In this document: positions 6,880 to 14,711 of the stretch, in pieces
Numbering within the stretch: position 1 is the stretch's first letter
Layout of the letters: each line of letters opens with the position of its first letter
DNA from: Chloroflexota bacterium
Lineage (GTDB): Bacteria; Chloroflexota; Dehalococcoidia; UBA3495
NCBI GenBank assembly: GCA_022571575.1
Contig: JACZXN010000006.1
Location: forward strand, 1 to 16,744
DNA length: 16,744 nucleotides
Direction: 5' to 3'
Translations under genes and position numbers: made by a program
The notes under the pieces: model-generated
Databases searched by the model: none
The model's input: only the letters and a program-made list of their open reading frames with translations
What the model was told of the DNA's origin: nothing

Positions 6880-8130
6880 ATGAATAGGCGGACCATTGGT
6901 ATCCTGGTCTTGCTGGTGGTGGTGGCTTTCTATTCTCTGGGCACCGGCTTCGATTTCTTCTTCAGATTCCTTTACGTCCTGCTATTGGTCACGGGCATCG
7001 GGTTCTGGTGGGCGTGGCTCAATCTCCGTGGCATCGAATTGACGGTCACCAGGGAAGCCACCAGAGGACAGGTGGGCGGCTATCTGCTGGGGCAGGTATC
7101 AATCATCAACCACACCAGGATGCCCAAGTCCTGGCTGGAGGTCGCGGAAGCCACCGGCCCGTCCGCCAAAACCAGCGGCCGGGGCCTGGCTCTGGTCCGC
7201 GAGCAGGTGCGGAGCTGGCGCATCCGGACCTATCTGGCCAAGAGGGGAGTTTTCCGCTCGGGGATGGTCCGGGTGGTTAGCCAAGACCCCTTTGGGCTTT
7301 TTCGCCTGCACCGCGATTTTCTGGACCCCCATTCTTACATCGTTTTCCCCGCCGTTGAGCCGTTGCCCGATCTGGACTCCCGGTTCGCCGGCCTGCCCAG
7401 CGACAGCCGGGCAACCCGGCATTGGGAACAGATCACCACCGACGTGGCTTCGATCCGCGCCTACAGCGAAGGCGACAGCATGCGCCGCATTCACTGGCCC
7501 TACACCGCCCGCATGAACCAGTTGATGGTTAAAGAATACGACATGGGACTGTCGGCGGAGGCCTGGGTGCTGCTGGACATGCACCAAGACTCCCACTTTG
7601 GCGCGGACTTGGACGACGTGAACAATACCGAGGAGTTGTCAGTCACGGTGGCCGCGTCCATCGTCGGCCGCCTCATGGACCAATCCATGCCGGTGGGCCT
7701 GGCGTCCAACGGCGACCGGAACCACATATACCGGCCGGACAGCAGCGCGGAGCAGCGCGGGCGGCTCATGGAAGCCCTATCCGAGGTGCAAGCCCAGGGC
7801 CAACGGACGCTTCAGGAGTTCATCTACGACCTCCGTTCCCACCTGAACCAGTTCAACGCGCTGACGGTGGTGACTTCGTCGGTCGACACCCGATGGGTCG
7901 AAGCGCTGAACGACCTGCGCCGCCAGGGCGTGGAGGTTGCGGCGGTTTTGGTGGACCGGTCCAGTTTTGGCTCACCGGTGAACATGGACGGTCCCCTGGA
8001 GGCCCTGAGAGCCAACCTGATCCCGGCCTATTTGGTACGCCGCGGCGACACTCTGAACGAGGTCCTGCGGGTCCCGGTCTGGCAAATACCGCGAAACTGG
8101 AACTCCGGCGCGGCCAGAGGCCCGAAATGA
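6880..8130 (+). CDS. DUF58 domain membrane protein
   Basis: This 416-residue protein has two N-terminal membrane segments (about 5-22 and 27-48), a beta-rich region, then a DUF58 domain with a von Willebrand A-like fold. The hallmark stretch RAYSEGDSMRRIHWPYTAR lies at about 193-211, followed by LMVKEYD. DUF58 proteins usually sit beside a MoxR ATPase and a transglutaminase-type membrane protein, as here, and are thought to work with them at the cell envelope. The frame is open further upstream to 6682, but the ATG at 6880 has GGGAGG at 6868-6873 with 6 bases of spacing and gives the usual family N-terminus. The stop overlaps the next start as ATGA. Exact role unknown. Confidence 0.9.
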   Translation: MNRRTIGILVLLVVVAFYSLGTGFDFFFRFLYVLLLVTGIGFWWAWLNLRGIELTVTREATRGQVGGYLLGQVSIINHTRMPKSWLEVAEATGPSAKTSGRGLALVREQVRSWRIRTYLAKRGVFRSGMVRVVSQDPFGLFRLHRDFLDPHSYIVFPAVEPLPDLDSRFAGLPSDSRATRHWEQITTDVASIRAYSEGDSMRRIHWPYTARMNQLMVKEYDMGLSAEAWVLLDMHQDSHFGADLDDVNNTEELSVTVAASIVGRLMDQSMPVGLASNGDRNHIYRPDSSAEQRGRLMEALSEVQAQGQRTLQEFIYDLRSHLNQFNALTVVTSSVDTRWVEALNDLRRQGVEVAAVLVDRSSFGSPVNMDGPLEALRANLIPAYLVRRGDTLNEVLRVPVWQIPRNWNSGAARGPK

Positions 8131-10655
8131 CCTCCGAAGCACTGGCCGGAAGAACGGACCTACGCCAGCGGCCGAGCACCGACGGCATCGGCGATGCCAT
8201 CGGCGCCGGCGTCATCTCGCTGGAGGGCGCGCTGCGGCCCAAGGAAGGCTGGATCGCCGCAATGCTGTTGGTGTTCAACCTGATGGTGGTGGTCATGTCG
8301 GTGGAGCAGGCCGATTGGGCGCCCACGCCGAATCTGATCTGGGTGCTCTTCCTGGCCATGCTCACCGGGCTGGTCCTATACCGGCTACCCATCTGGTCGG
8401 CCGTCCTCGTGCCCGTGGGTTTCGCGGTGGGGTTGGCCCTGATCTTCTGGCAACTTTCCACCTTCAGCATCGGTGGGGTCAGCGTGGGCGGGACCGGACA
8501 GGTCCTGGAACGGTTGGACCTGTGGCTGGAGGCGGCGCGCACCGGATCGATAAACATCGACCAACTCCCCTTTTCCTTTGTCCTGATGACGGCGACCTGG
8601 CTGACCGGTTTTCTGGGTGCGTGGTTGTTCTTGCGCTACAGCAATTTCTGGGGGGTTTTCGTCCTTGGCGGGATCGGACTGTTGTCCAACCTCACCTTCC
8701 TGCCCCCCAACGCCGCCTTCCACCTTGGTTTCTACCTGTTCACCGCCCTGCTGCTGGTGGCGCGGATCCAGGCGATCAGGCGCAAGCACGAATGGGAACG
8801 GCGCGCGGTCAAAGTGGACGACCACCTCACCGGCCTCTCGCTGTCTGATAGCTTCGCGTTGAGCGTATTTCTGATCCTGGTGGCGTTCTTGCTCCCGGTG
8901 GCTCCCAAATTGGGCGTGGCCAACGACGCCTATGAGTTCATGCGCACCCCCTTTGAGTCGTTGGAAGGCGATTTCAACCGGCTGTTCGCCGGCCTGCCCG
9001 CCCGCCGGCCCATGGCCTTTCGCATCTGGGACGATGTGATGGCCCTGCAAGGGAGCATCTATCCCACCAAGACCCAGGTGCTGTGGGTGGAATCACCCGC
9101 GGAGATGTATTGGAAGGCGCGCACCTACGGCACCTATAACGGCAAAGGTTGGCTCTCGGAGCACACGGTCACCAAGCCCTTGGGATACGTCCCCGAATTT
9201 TCCCGGGGACTCATCGACCGCCAGCGGGCCAACGTCACTTACATCGTGACTCCCCTCTACGCCTCCAAGAAGCTCTTCTCGGGAGACCAGGTGCTGGACG
9301 TCGACCGGGATGTCATGATCGAGACCCAGGCGCCACCGGTCTTCGACATCGATCTGGCTGGGTTGCAGCGGGGTGAAGTCCTTCCCCATTATCTGAGGGA
9401 GGTGGGCGAGGCGCTTGTTCAGACGGTTGCGGACGGCGGTATCGCCGTGAGCGATCAGGACTTGGCCCAGTCGCTGCCGCCCCAGTTCCGGTTGGACGAG
9501 GTGGGCCGCGAGGAGGGAAGGGTGCTCCGGGTACGGATCACGGAAGCGCTGCCGCCCATAGCCGAGGTCTTATCAGTCAGCAGCCCCGACGGCAAGTTCA
9601 AGACCGGGGAACCCTACCAGGTGACGTCGGCGATCTCACTGGCTACTCCACTCCAACTGCGCCTGGCCGGCTCGGAATATCCCGCTTGGGTGTTGGAACG
9701 GTACACCCAGCTGCCTTCGAACCTACCCCAGCGGGTACGGGACTTGGCCTCCGATGTGTCCGGCAGCGTGGAGACGCCCTACGGCAAAGCCAAGGCATTG
9801 GAGCAGTACCTGCAGACCTCCTTTCCCTACAACCTCAGGGTGGACCCGCCGCCCTTCGACGCCGATGGGGTGGACCATTTCTTGTTCACCCTCAGGGAGG
9901 GATATAGCGAGTATTTCGCCTCCACGTTGGCCGTCATGTTGCGCTCGGTGGGCGTTCCGGCCAGGCTGGCGGTGGGCTACACCACCGGAGACCAGGTTGA
10001 AGAGCAGCAGATCTATGCGGTGACCGACAGCAACAATCATGCCTGGGTGGAGGTCTATTTCCCCGGATTCGGCTGGATCCCCTTCGAGCCGACGCCCGGG
10101 AAGACGTTGCCCGATGCCTATCGGCCAAGCACTGGACGCCAGGAGGTGCTGGCCACGAGCCTGGCCGATCCATCCATGATTGAAGGGGACTGCTTCGAAG
10201 ATTTTGAGGACTGCGAAGACGAGGAATTACGATCGCAGCTGTCCTTCGGAGGACGCTCCGACGGTGGTTGGGGGAGTTCATTCATTGGCCTGTGGCCCTG
10301 GCTGCTTGGCGTGTTGGGGGGATTGGTCCTGGCCGCCGGGGCCATGCGCTGGTTCTGGAGAGGGTTCATGGCCGTGCCCGGCAGCCCAAGGGTGGCGTTC
10401 CTGCGCATGACCACGCTGGCATCCCTGGCGGCGGCGGGTCCGGCGGACCATCAGACCCCCTATCAGTTCGGGTACCGGCTTCAGCAGTTGATGCCGGCCC
10501 AGGAGACGCTGGTGTCCATCGTCGTGGACGCCTACGTTCGCAGCAGGTACGGAAACAAGACGCCCACGGACAGCGAAGAGCGCCTGTTGACCGTGGCGTG
10601 GCGCCATCTACGGGTGCCGCTGCTGTGGGCGGTGATCAGAAGGAGGATGCTGTGA
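8127..10655 (+). CDS. TgpA-like membrane transglutaminase homologue with Ser in place of the catalytic Cys
   Basis: This 842-residue protein has the layout of Pseudomonas TgpA. About seven N-terminal membrane segments lie between residues 42 and 260. An extracytoplasmic region with a transglutaminase core follows, then one membrane segment (about 719-741) and a cytoplasmic DUF4129-like tail with RYGNKTPTDSEE. The catalytic region reads REGYSEYFASTLAVMLR, where relatives have Cys: here it is Ser594 (codon AGC at 9906-9908). His638 (NNHAWVEV) and Glu654 (WIPFEPTPG) stand at the normal spacing for His and Asp. An acidic stretch with two cysteines (GDCFEDFEDCEDEE) precedes the last membrane segment. 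The start ATG overlaps the DUF58 stop, with AGAGG at 8116-8120. Activity is doubtful unless Ser can replace Cys. Confidence 0.9.
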   Translation: MTSEALAGRTDLRQRPSTDGIGDAIGAGVISLEGALRPKEGWIAAMLLVFNLMVVVMSVEQADWAPTPNLIWVLFLAMLTGLVLYRLPIWSAVLVPVGFAVGLALIFWQLSTFSIGGVSVGGTGQVLERLDLWLEAARTGSINIDQLPFSFVLMTATWLTGFLGAWLFLRYSNFWGVFVLGGIGLLSNLTFLPPNAAFHLGFYLFTALLLVARIQAIRRKHEWERRAVKVDDHLTGLSLSDSFALSVFLILVAFLLPVAPKLGVANDAYEFMRTPFESLEGDFNRLFAGLPARRPMAFRIWDDVMALQGSIYPTKTQVLWVESPAEMYWKARTYGTYNGKGWLSEHTVTKPLGYVPEFSRGLIDRQRANVTYIVTPLYASKKLFSGDQVLDVDRDVMIETQAPPVFDIDLAGLQRGEVLPHYLREVGEALVQTVADGGIAVSDQDLAQSLPPQFRLDEVGREEGRVLRVRITEALPPIAEVLSVSSPDGKFKTGEPYQVTSAISLATPLQLRLAGSEYPAWVLERYTQLPSNLPQRVRDLASDVSGSVETPYGKAKALEQYLQTSFPYNLRVDPPPFDADGVDHFLFTLREGYSEYFASTLAVMLRSVGVPARLAVGYTTGDQVEEQQIYAVTDSNNHAWVEVYFPGFGWIPFEPTPGKTLPDAYRPSTGRQEVLATSLADPSMIEGDCFEDFEDCEDEELRSQLSFGGRSDGGWGSSFIGLWPWLLGVLGGLVLAAGAMRWFWRGFMAVPGSPRVAFLRMTTLASLAAAGPADHQTPYQFGYRLQQLMPAQETLVSIVVDAYVRSRYGNKTPTDSEERLLTVAWRHLRVPLLWAVIRRRML

Positions 10656-11161
10656 AGGGAGACAGATACCACTTGGTTGAGCTGCCCATGGGCTGGATGG
10701 TCCTTCTGGCGGGAGCCGATGGACTGAAGCGGGCATCGTTGAAGCCTTCGCCCCAGGAGGCCCTGGAGGACCTGGGAACGGACCTGGACGACGCGGACGA
10801 CGACCCGGATGCATTCGGCCCGGTGGTGGAATGCCTGCACCGCTACGCCGATGGAGATATGACGGCGTTGGACCGGATAGAGTTGGACTTCTCCGGCGTT
10901 ACGCCCTTTTTCAACGCGGCCTGGAACGCTTGCCGGAGCATCCCGCCGGGCGAGACCAGGAGCTACGCTTGGCTGGCTGCTGAAGCGGGGAGCCCGCTGG
11001 CGATGCGGGCCGCCGGGCAGGCCATGGCCCGCAACCGGTTCTCGCTGATCATCCCCTGTCACCGTGTGATTGCCAGCGACGGCGGGCTGGGCGGTTACGG
11101 CGGCGGAGGACTGGGAGTAAAAGCCCGGCTGCTGCAGATGGAGTTGGGCGGGCTTCGCTGA
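10652..11161 (+). CDS. ogt: Methylated-DNA-protein cysteine methyltransferase (Ogt/MGMT family)
   Basis: This suicide DNA repair protein moves alkyl groups from O6-alkylguanine to its own cysteine. The protein has 169 residues with a divergent N-terminal half and a typical C-terminal domain. The acceptor cysteine is Cys136 in IIPCHRV; Asn128 (MARNRFS), Tyr105 (GETRSYAWLA) and Glu164 (LLQMELG) match the family's conserved positions. The start is GTG at 10652, overlapping the tgpA-like stop as GTGA, with AGGAGG at 10641-10646, 5 bases upstream. The frame is open upstream to 10268, but that part is only a shadow of the transglutaminase gene. It is odd as the last gene of an envelope operon and may simply be coexpressed. 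No methylation-responsive (Ada-type) regulatory domain is present. Confidence 0.9.
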   Translation: MKGDRYHLVELPMGWMVLLAGADGLKRASLKPSPQEALEDLGTDLDDADDDPDAFGPVVECLHRYADGDMTALDRIELDFSGVTPFFNAAWNACRSIPPGETRSYAWLAAEAGSPLAMRAAGQAMARNRFSLIIPCHRVIASDGGLGGYGGGGLGVKARLLQMELGGLR

Positions 11162-11170
11162 GGACCGAAC

Positions 11171-11197
11171 TCCACATCCGGCGACGATTGGTATACT
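11171..11197 (+). promoter_or_regulatory. Extended -10 promoter of the alpha/beta hydrolase gene
   Basis: TGGTATACT at 11189-11197 is an extended -10 (TG, one base, TATACT, five of six consensus). A weak -35, TCCACA at 11171-11176, lies 15 bases upstream. The expected transcription start is near 11204, about 15 bases before the gene, so the leader would be very short. Confidence 0.5.
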
Positions 11198-11219
11198 AGC
11201 GCCCAATCAACATAAGAGC

Positions 11220-12110
11220 ATGGGGGGCACATTGGTGGACGGCAACGCAGACGGATTCACACCCAGCGAACATTGGGCGGACATCGGAGACCTGAGGGTC
11301 CGTTATCTGGACTGGGGCGGCGACGGCCCGCCGCTATTGGCCCTCCATGGGTTGGCCTCCACGGCCCATTGGTACGACATCGTTGCACCCATGCTCCGGG
11401 ACCGCCACCGGGTGATTGCCCCCGACCAGCGGGGCCACGGACAGACCACCAATGCACCCAGCGGCTATGACTGGAAGACCCTGTCCGATGACATGGCCGG
11501 GCTGCTGGACCACATTGGGTTGGACGAAGTGGCGGTGATGGGCCATTCCTGGGGCGGCAACGTGGCCACCAATTTCGCCGCCAATCGTGCGGACCGGGTG
11601 AACCGGCTGATCATGATCGACGGTGGTTTCTTCGATGGCAGGCTCACTCCCGGAGCAACCTGGGAGGCCTTCTCCCAACGGTTGCGCCCCAGGGACGTGA
11701 CCGGGAACCGGCAGGAATTCCTGGAAAGGCTTCGCAACCAAATGGGAGAGATCTGGAGCGCCGAGTTGGAACGCATCGTCCAGACCATGGTCTACGAGGA
11801 TGAGAACGGGCAGATACAGGACATCCTGCGCCCGGAGAACCAGGCCCAGGTGATCCGGACCATGTGGGACGAACCGGCCTCCATAACACTGCCGAAGATC
11901 GAATGTCCCACTTTAGTAGTGCCCGCGGGACCTACCGCCGAACGCGCCGACTCCGAATTCGCCCAGTCCCGCCGCCGGATGGTCGACGCGGCGGAAAAAA
12001 GCCTCAAGAACGGGCGGGTGCACTGGATCCCGGAAACCATTCATGACATCGGCTATCACAAGCCCCGGGAATTGGCGCAGGTCATCGGCGATTTCTTAGC
12101 GGAAGGGTAG
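11220..12110 (+). CDS. Alpha/beta hydrolase
   Basis: This 296-residue cytoplasmic enzyme has the alpha/beta hydrolase fold and probably cleaves an ester, epoxide or similar bond. The oxyanion-hole region is LALHGLAS (about 40-47), the nucleophile elbow is GHSWGG with Ser110, and the catalytic His is probably His275 in ETIHDIGYHKP. The acid may be Asp134 in MIDGG or a residue around 244-256; I cannot decide. The DQRGHGQT segment (69-76) is typical of the family. ATG 11220 is used here, but GTG at 11235 has a purine-rich run before it and is a possible start. It appears to be transcribed from its own promoter. The substrate cannot be told from sequence. Confidence 0.85.
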   Translation: MGGTLVDGNADGFTPSEHWADIGDLRVRYLDWGGDGPPLLALHGLASTAHWYDIVAPMLRDRHRVIAPDQRGHGQTTNAPSGYDWKTLSDDMAGLLDHIGLDEVAVMGHSWGGNVATNFAANRADRVNRLIMIDGGFFDGRLTPGATWEAFSQRLRPRDVTGNRQEFLERLRNQMGEIWSAELERIVQTMVYEDENGQIQDILRPENQAQVIRTMWDEPASITLPKIECPTLVVPAGPTAERADSEFAQSRRRMVDAAEKSLKNGRVHWIPETIHDIGYHKPRELAQVIGDFLAEG

Positions 12111-12137
12111 ACATCGCCGGGAGCCCCAGGAGGATCG

Positions 12138-12157
12138 GACCGGAGGGGAACCCGGTC
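12138..12157. terminator. Weak hairpin between convergent genes
   Basis: GACCGG (12138-12143) pairs with CCGGTC (12152-12157) around an 8-base loop in the 45-base gap between the hydrolase and methyltransferase genes. It overlaps the methyltransferase stop codon. No T-run follows on either strand, so it is a weak terminator candidate at best. Confidence 0.25.
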
Positions 12158-12785
12158 AGTTGACGCGGTAGGCCCAGATCCGGTGCCAGACCTCGGGCTC
12201 GCCCTTGGGCAGCGGCTGGAACCGCCCGGTCATCTCGGCAAGCTGCCACACCCCGGCCTCCTCCATGCCCGTTTGCTGCTCTCTGAACCCGCCGGTCTCG
12301 TGGATATCCACTCTGAGGCTGAACACGATCAGTCCGCCGGGCTTCGTGATGCGGGCCAACTCGTCCAATGAATTGGCGGGAGCGTGTCCCTGGGTGAAGA
12401 CCCCAACGCTGATCACCGCGTCGAATTCGTCGTTGGCGAAATCCAGGGTCCCTCCCAGCGCCATCTGGTGGAACTCGTTGTACAGGTCCTTGCCTTTGGC
12501 CTCTTCGAGCATGCCCTTGGACAGGTCCATGGCCACCAGGTTGTGGTATCCGGCTTTGACCAGACATTCGCCCACCAACCCGGTGCCGGCCCCGGCGTCC
12601 AATATTCGGCCGGACCTGTCCACGTGCTTGGCGAAAACATCGGTGGCGTTCTGGGGAGCGTTCCAGGCAAATTCCAAGGCCAGGTCGTTGTCGTAATCCG
12701 CGGCCCATTGGTCGTAGCGGTCTGCCAACTCTTTATCGTTGGTTGACTCATAGACCCACTGGACTCTTTTGTGGCTCTCTTGCAT
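12156..12785 (-). CDS. Class I SAM-dependent methyltransferase (METTL27/WBSCR27-like)
   Basis: This 209-residue cytoplasmic protein has a Rossmann-type methyltransferase fold. Motif I is ILDAGAGTGLVG (about 61-72), an acidic residue that would bind the SAM ribose is Asp87 in VAMDLSKGML, and the post-motif strands are FDAVISVGVF and KPGGLIVFS. The N-terminal YDQWAADYDNDL is typical of the METTL27 (WBSCR27) group. The ATG at 12785 has a GGAG about 11 bases upstream, rather far. It lies downstream of another methyltransferase gene, but a stable hairpin lies between, so the two may not share all transcripts. The substrate is unknown; a small molecule is likely. Confidence 0.87.
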   Translation of the reverse strand: MQESHKRVQWVYESTNDKELADRYDQWAADYDNDLALEFAWNAPQNATDVFAKHVDRSGRILDAGAGTGLVGECLVKAGYHNLVAMDLSKGMLEEAKGKDLYNEFHQMALGGTLDFANDEFDAVISVGVFTQGHAPANSLDELARITKPGGLIVFSLRVDIHETGGFREQQTGMEEAGVWQLAEMTGRFQPLPKGEPEVWHRIWAYRVN

Positions 12786-12809
12786 GGAGCAGCGCTCCTA
12801 CGGGATGGG

Positions 12810-12841
12810 AAAATCGGATGGCCCGGCGCGGCCGGGCCATC
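12810..12841 (-). terminator. Likely intrinsic terminator between the two methyltransferase genes
   Basis: A 10-bp GC-rich stem (12817-12826 with 12832-12841) and a 5-base loop lie just after the stop of the upstream methyltransferase gene on the minus strand. A TTTT run follows 3 bases beyond the stem (plus positions 12810-12813). The short U tract makes partial readthrough into the next gene likely. Confidence 0.6.
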
Positions 12842-12850
12842 TTGACCGTG

Positions 12851-13669
12851 CTACTTCTGGCAGATGAACAGGCCCCAGCCCAATTCCCGGTTGTCCACGG
12901 CCCGGGCGGTCTCCAGGTACGCGTTGGCGAACTCGGCGTAATGCTCGGCATGTTCGCCGCCGTCGCTGGGGGTCCGCTCGGCCAGCCGCAGGTAGCTATC
13001 CTTCAGGTGGGACGATAGGTCATGGGCTTCAAGTATCTTGAAACCCTGAGCTTTAAGGGCGTCCTGGTAGGTGTCGAAGCTGAAGGGGGTGTCGAAAAGC
13101 AGACGGTCATAGACAAACTTCTGGGCGTCGGCGCTGATCTCGGGTTGGGGTTTGATCAGGTCGTCGAAGACCATGATGCCGCCGTCTTTCAAGACCCGGT
13201 AGGCTTCCCTGAGCGCCGCCTCCTTATCCGGGACGTGGTAGATGACCGCCTGACTCCACAGGTGGGTGAAAGTGGCGTCGGCGAAGGGCAGCTCGGTGGC
13301 CGAGGCCTTCTCGAAGGCCAACTTTTCCTTGGTGGACTCGTCAAGGCCGGCCCGGGCGTTCTGGGCATTCTGCACGCGGACGCCGCTTAGATCGACGCCG
13401 GTAACATGACAATCATGGTTCTCGCTGAGCCAGATCGCCGTGGTGCCGTTGCCGCAGCCCAGGTCCAGCACCTTGGCCGATGCATCGATGCGGCCCTTTT
13501 CCACCATCATATCTTTCAGGTTGGCGCAGGCTTTCAGGAAGTCGTCGCCCGTGCTCTCGTCGAACACACCCCAGTGGACGCTGCCATCTTCGTCCCAGAA
13601 GGACCGGTAGATGGCGTCTTCTGAATCGTAGTAGCTCTCGGTTTGTTGCTCAGTGAACCTGCTGGACAT
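12851..13669 (-). CDS. SAM methyltransferase resembling sarcosine/dimethylglycine N-methyltransferases
   Basis: This 272-residue class I methyltransferase has motif I VLDLGCGNG (67-75), Asp93 in VTGVDLSG, the segment TELPFADATFTHLWSQAVIYHV, and YRVLKDGGIMVFDD. The N-terminal YYDSEDAIYRSFWDEDGSVH, followed by WGVFDE, resembles the substrate region of sarcosine/dimethylglycine and gamma-tocopherol methyltransferases. The frame is open to 13717, but the ATG at 13669 has GGAGGG about 7 bases upstream and the conserved N-terminus starts there. It overlaps the panD stop by 20 bases, which indicates translational coupling. By linkage an amine such as beta-alanine is a possible substrate; this is inferred only. 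Confidence 0.87.
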   Translation of the reverse strand: MSSRFTEQQTESYYDSEDAIYRSFWDEDGSVHWGVFDESTGDDFLKACANLKDMMVEKGRIDASAKVLDLGCGNGTTAIWLSENHDCHVTGVDLSGVRVQNAQNARAGLDESTKEKLAFEKASATELPFADATFTHLWSQAVIYHVPDKEAALREAYRVLKDGGIMVFDDLIKPQPEISADAQKFVYDRLLFDTPFSFDTYQDALKAQGFKILEAHDLSSHLKDSYLRLAERTPSDGGEHAEHYAEFANAYLETARAVDNRELGWGLFICQK

Positions 13670-14024
13670 GCTTGGCGCCCTCCAGATATTCGACGAAACG
13701 GTTCTCTTCGTCGACAAGAATCATCTTCGGGTCGATGGGTTCCTCGGTGACCTCGAAGGACATGATGATCAGGCAGTTTCCCTTGCTGCTCAGCCGGGCC
13801 GCGGCCCCCTGGACCGCACACACGCCAGACCCGCGTTCTCCGGCGATGGCGTAGGTCTCGAACCGGTTGCCATTGGTCACGTCGCAGACCAACACCTTCT
13901 CGAAGTTCCACAGATCGATCTTGTCCATCAGGTCTTGGTCGATCAAGATGCTGCCCACGTAGTCCGGGTTGGCATCGGTCACCCAGGCGCGGTGAATCTT
14001 TGATCTCAGTACAACTCTCATCAT
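13650..14024 (-). CDS. panD: Aspartate 1-decarboxylase
   Basis: PanD decarboxylates L-aspartate to beta-alanine, the precursor of pantothenate and coenzyme A, using a pyruvoyl group made by self-cleavage. The 124-residue protein has the usual length and landmarks: Lys9 and His11 (SKIHRAWVT), the Gly24-Ser25 cleavage pair in YVGSILID, Arg54, Thr57 and Tyr58 (NGNRFETYAI), and the GAAARL loop. The position equal to Asn72 of other PanD proteins is Gln72, a mild oddity. Two ATG codons stand in tandem (14024 and 14021); the first keeps Gly24 numbering, with AAGGA at 14029-14033. No panB, panC or panE is nearby. It is coupled to a methyltransferase instead, which suggests beta-alanine may have another fate. 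Confidence 0.93.
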   Translation of the reverse strand: MMRVVLRSKIHRAWVTDANPDYVGSILIDQDLMDKIDLWNFEKVLVCDVTNGNRFETYAIAGERGSGVCAVQGAAARLSSKGNCLIIMSFEVTEEPIDPKMILVDEENRFVEYLEGAKHVQQVH

Positions 14025-14711
14025 TTATTCCTTATCACTTTCTTATTGAAATTACAGTTTTGAGATAATTGTTTGCCGTAGTTTGAGTTTGTTCCGGATT
14101 TTTGCCCTAATTTTGGCCGCAAGTTTCCGTATCAGTGCTCGATATAGTGATCACACAGGTGGCCGTTGCGCCGGCGGGGCTAGAGATGATTGGGGAACCG
14201 GGGCTATGCGGTTGGAGGAGAGAGTCAGGTCTCGCAGGGGACGGCGTGCTTGTTGCGGGAGCGGATCTCCGCGGCGGTTGGAGGCGCGAAATACCGGGAC
14301 CGGTTTATTCGCCTACTATCGGGAGACGGCTCCCTTGGAGGGCCGTAATGATACTTCGACATTCTCACGTCCGGCGTGATTGACGTTGCAGACACAACGG
14401 CCAGGCAGTGCTTTCCAAGCCTGTTCGCAGCCTGCGGCGGGCATTGCCGGGGATTTTACCAGCGAGCCAAGAACCGGTCAAGTTTTTAAACGTCCGTGAT
14501 TCGTTGGTCTGTGGGCATGCTTTCCCTGAGCCAGGAATACTTGCATACGTTTGCCGGAAGACTCTGAGGAAATCGTAATAATTTTGCGGTCATGCTTGAG
14601 GTTTCCGAAACGCCACGATAATGGGGCTGCAATTCAGGCGTGGACCGGCCAGCTAAACCGGCGTTTGGTGTCGGGAACTCTGAGTGGCGGGCCACCGAAA
14701 TCTGAGGCCGG
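14025..14711. other. 687-base region with no convincing gene
   Basis: This gap separates panD from dnaE, both on the minus strand. About 100 bases next to panD are clearly AT-richer than their surroundings and probably hold the panD promoter; a TGTAAT (minus strand, 14051-14056) is a possible -10 but has no good -35. The rest contains short hairpins, for example 14327-14347 (7 bp with one G-U pair) and 14367-14381 (5 bp). I found no tRNA, SRP RNA, RNase P RNA or tmRNA consensus. The ORFs up to 98 codons here look random. No T-rich terminator is evident just after dnaE. Confidence 0.6.

Noticed and set aside
7893..8126. Upstream extension of the TgpA-like gene
   Set aside because: It overlaps the DUF58 gene by over 230 bases; the ATGA overlap at 8127 is a standard operon junction.
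10268..10651. Upstream extension of ogt
   Set aside because: It lies wholly inside the transglutaminase gene and has no alkyltransferase similarity.
13670..13717. 16-codon extension of the SDMT-like methyltransferase
   Set aside because: The ATG at 13669 has GGAGGG upstream and begins at the conserved N-terminus; the extension would increase the overlap with panD to 68 bases.
14200..14260. SRP RNA-like GTCAGGTC segment
   Set aside because: The following bases do not match the conserved SRP domain IV loop (GGAA with paired flanks), so the resemblance is by chance.
14083..14383. Two overlapping plus-strand ORFs (98 and 82 codons) in the panD-dnaE gap
   Set aside because: No good start context, random-looking sequence and no motif.
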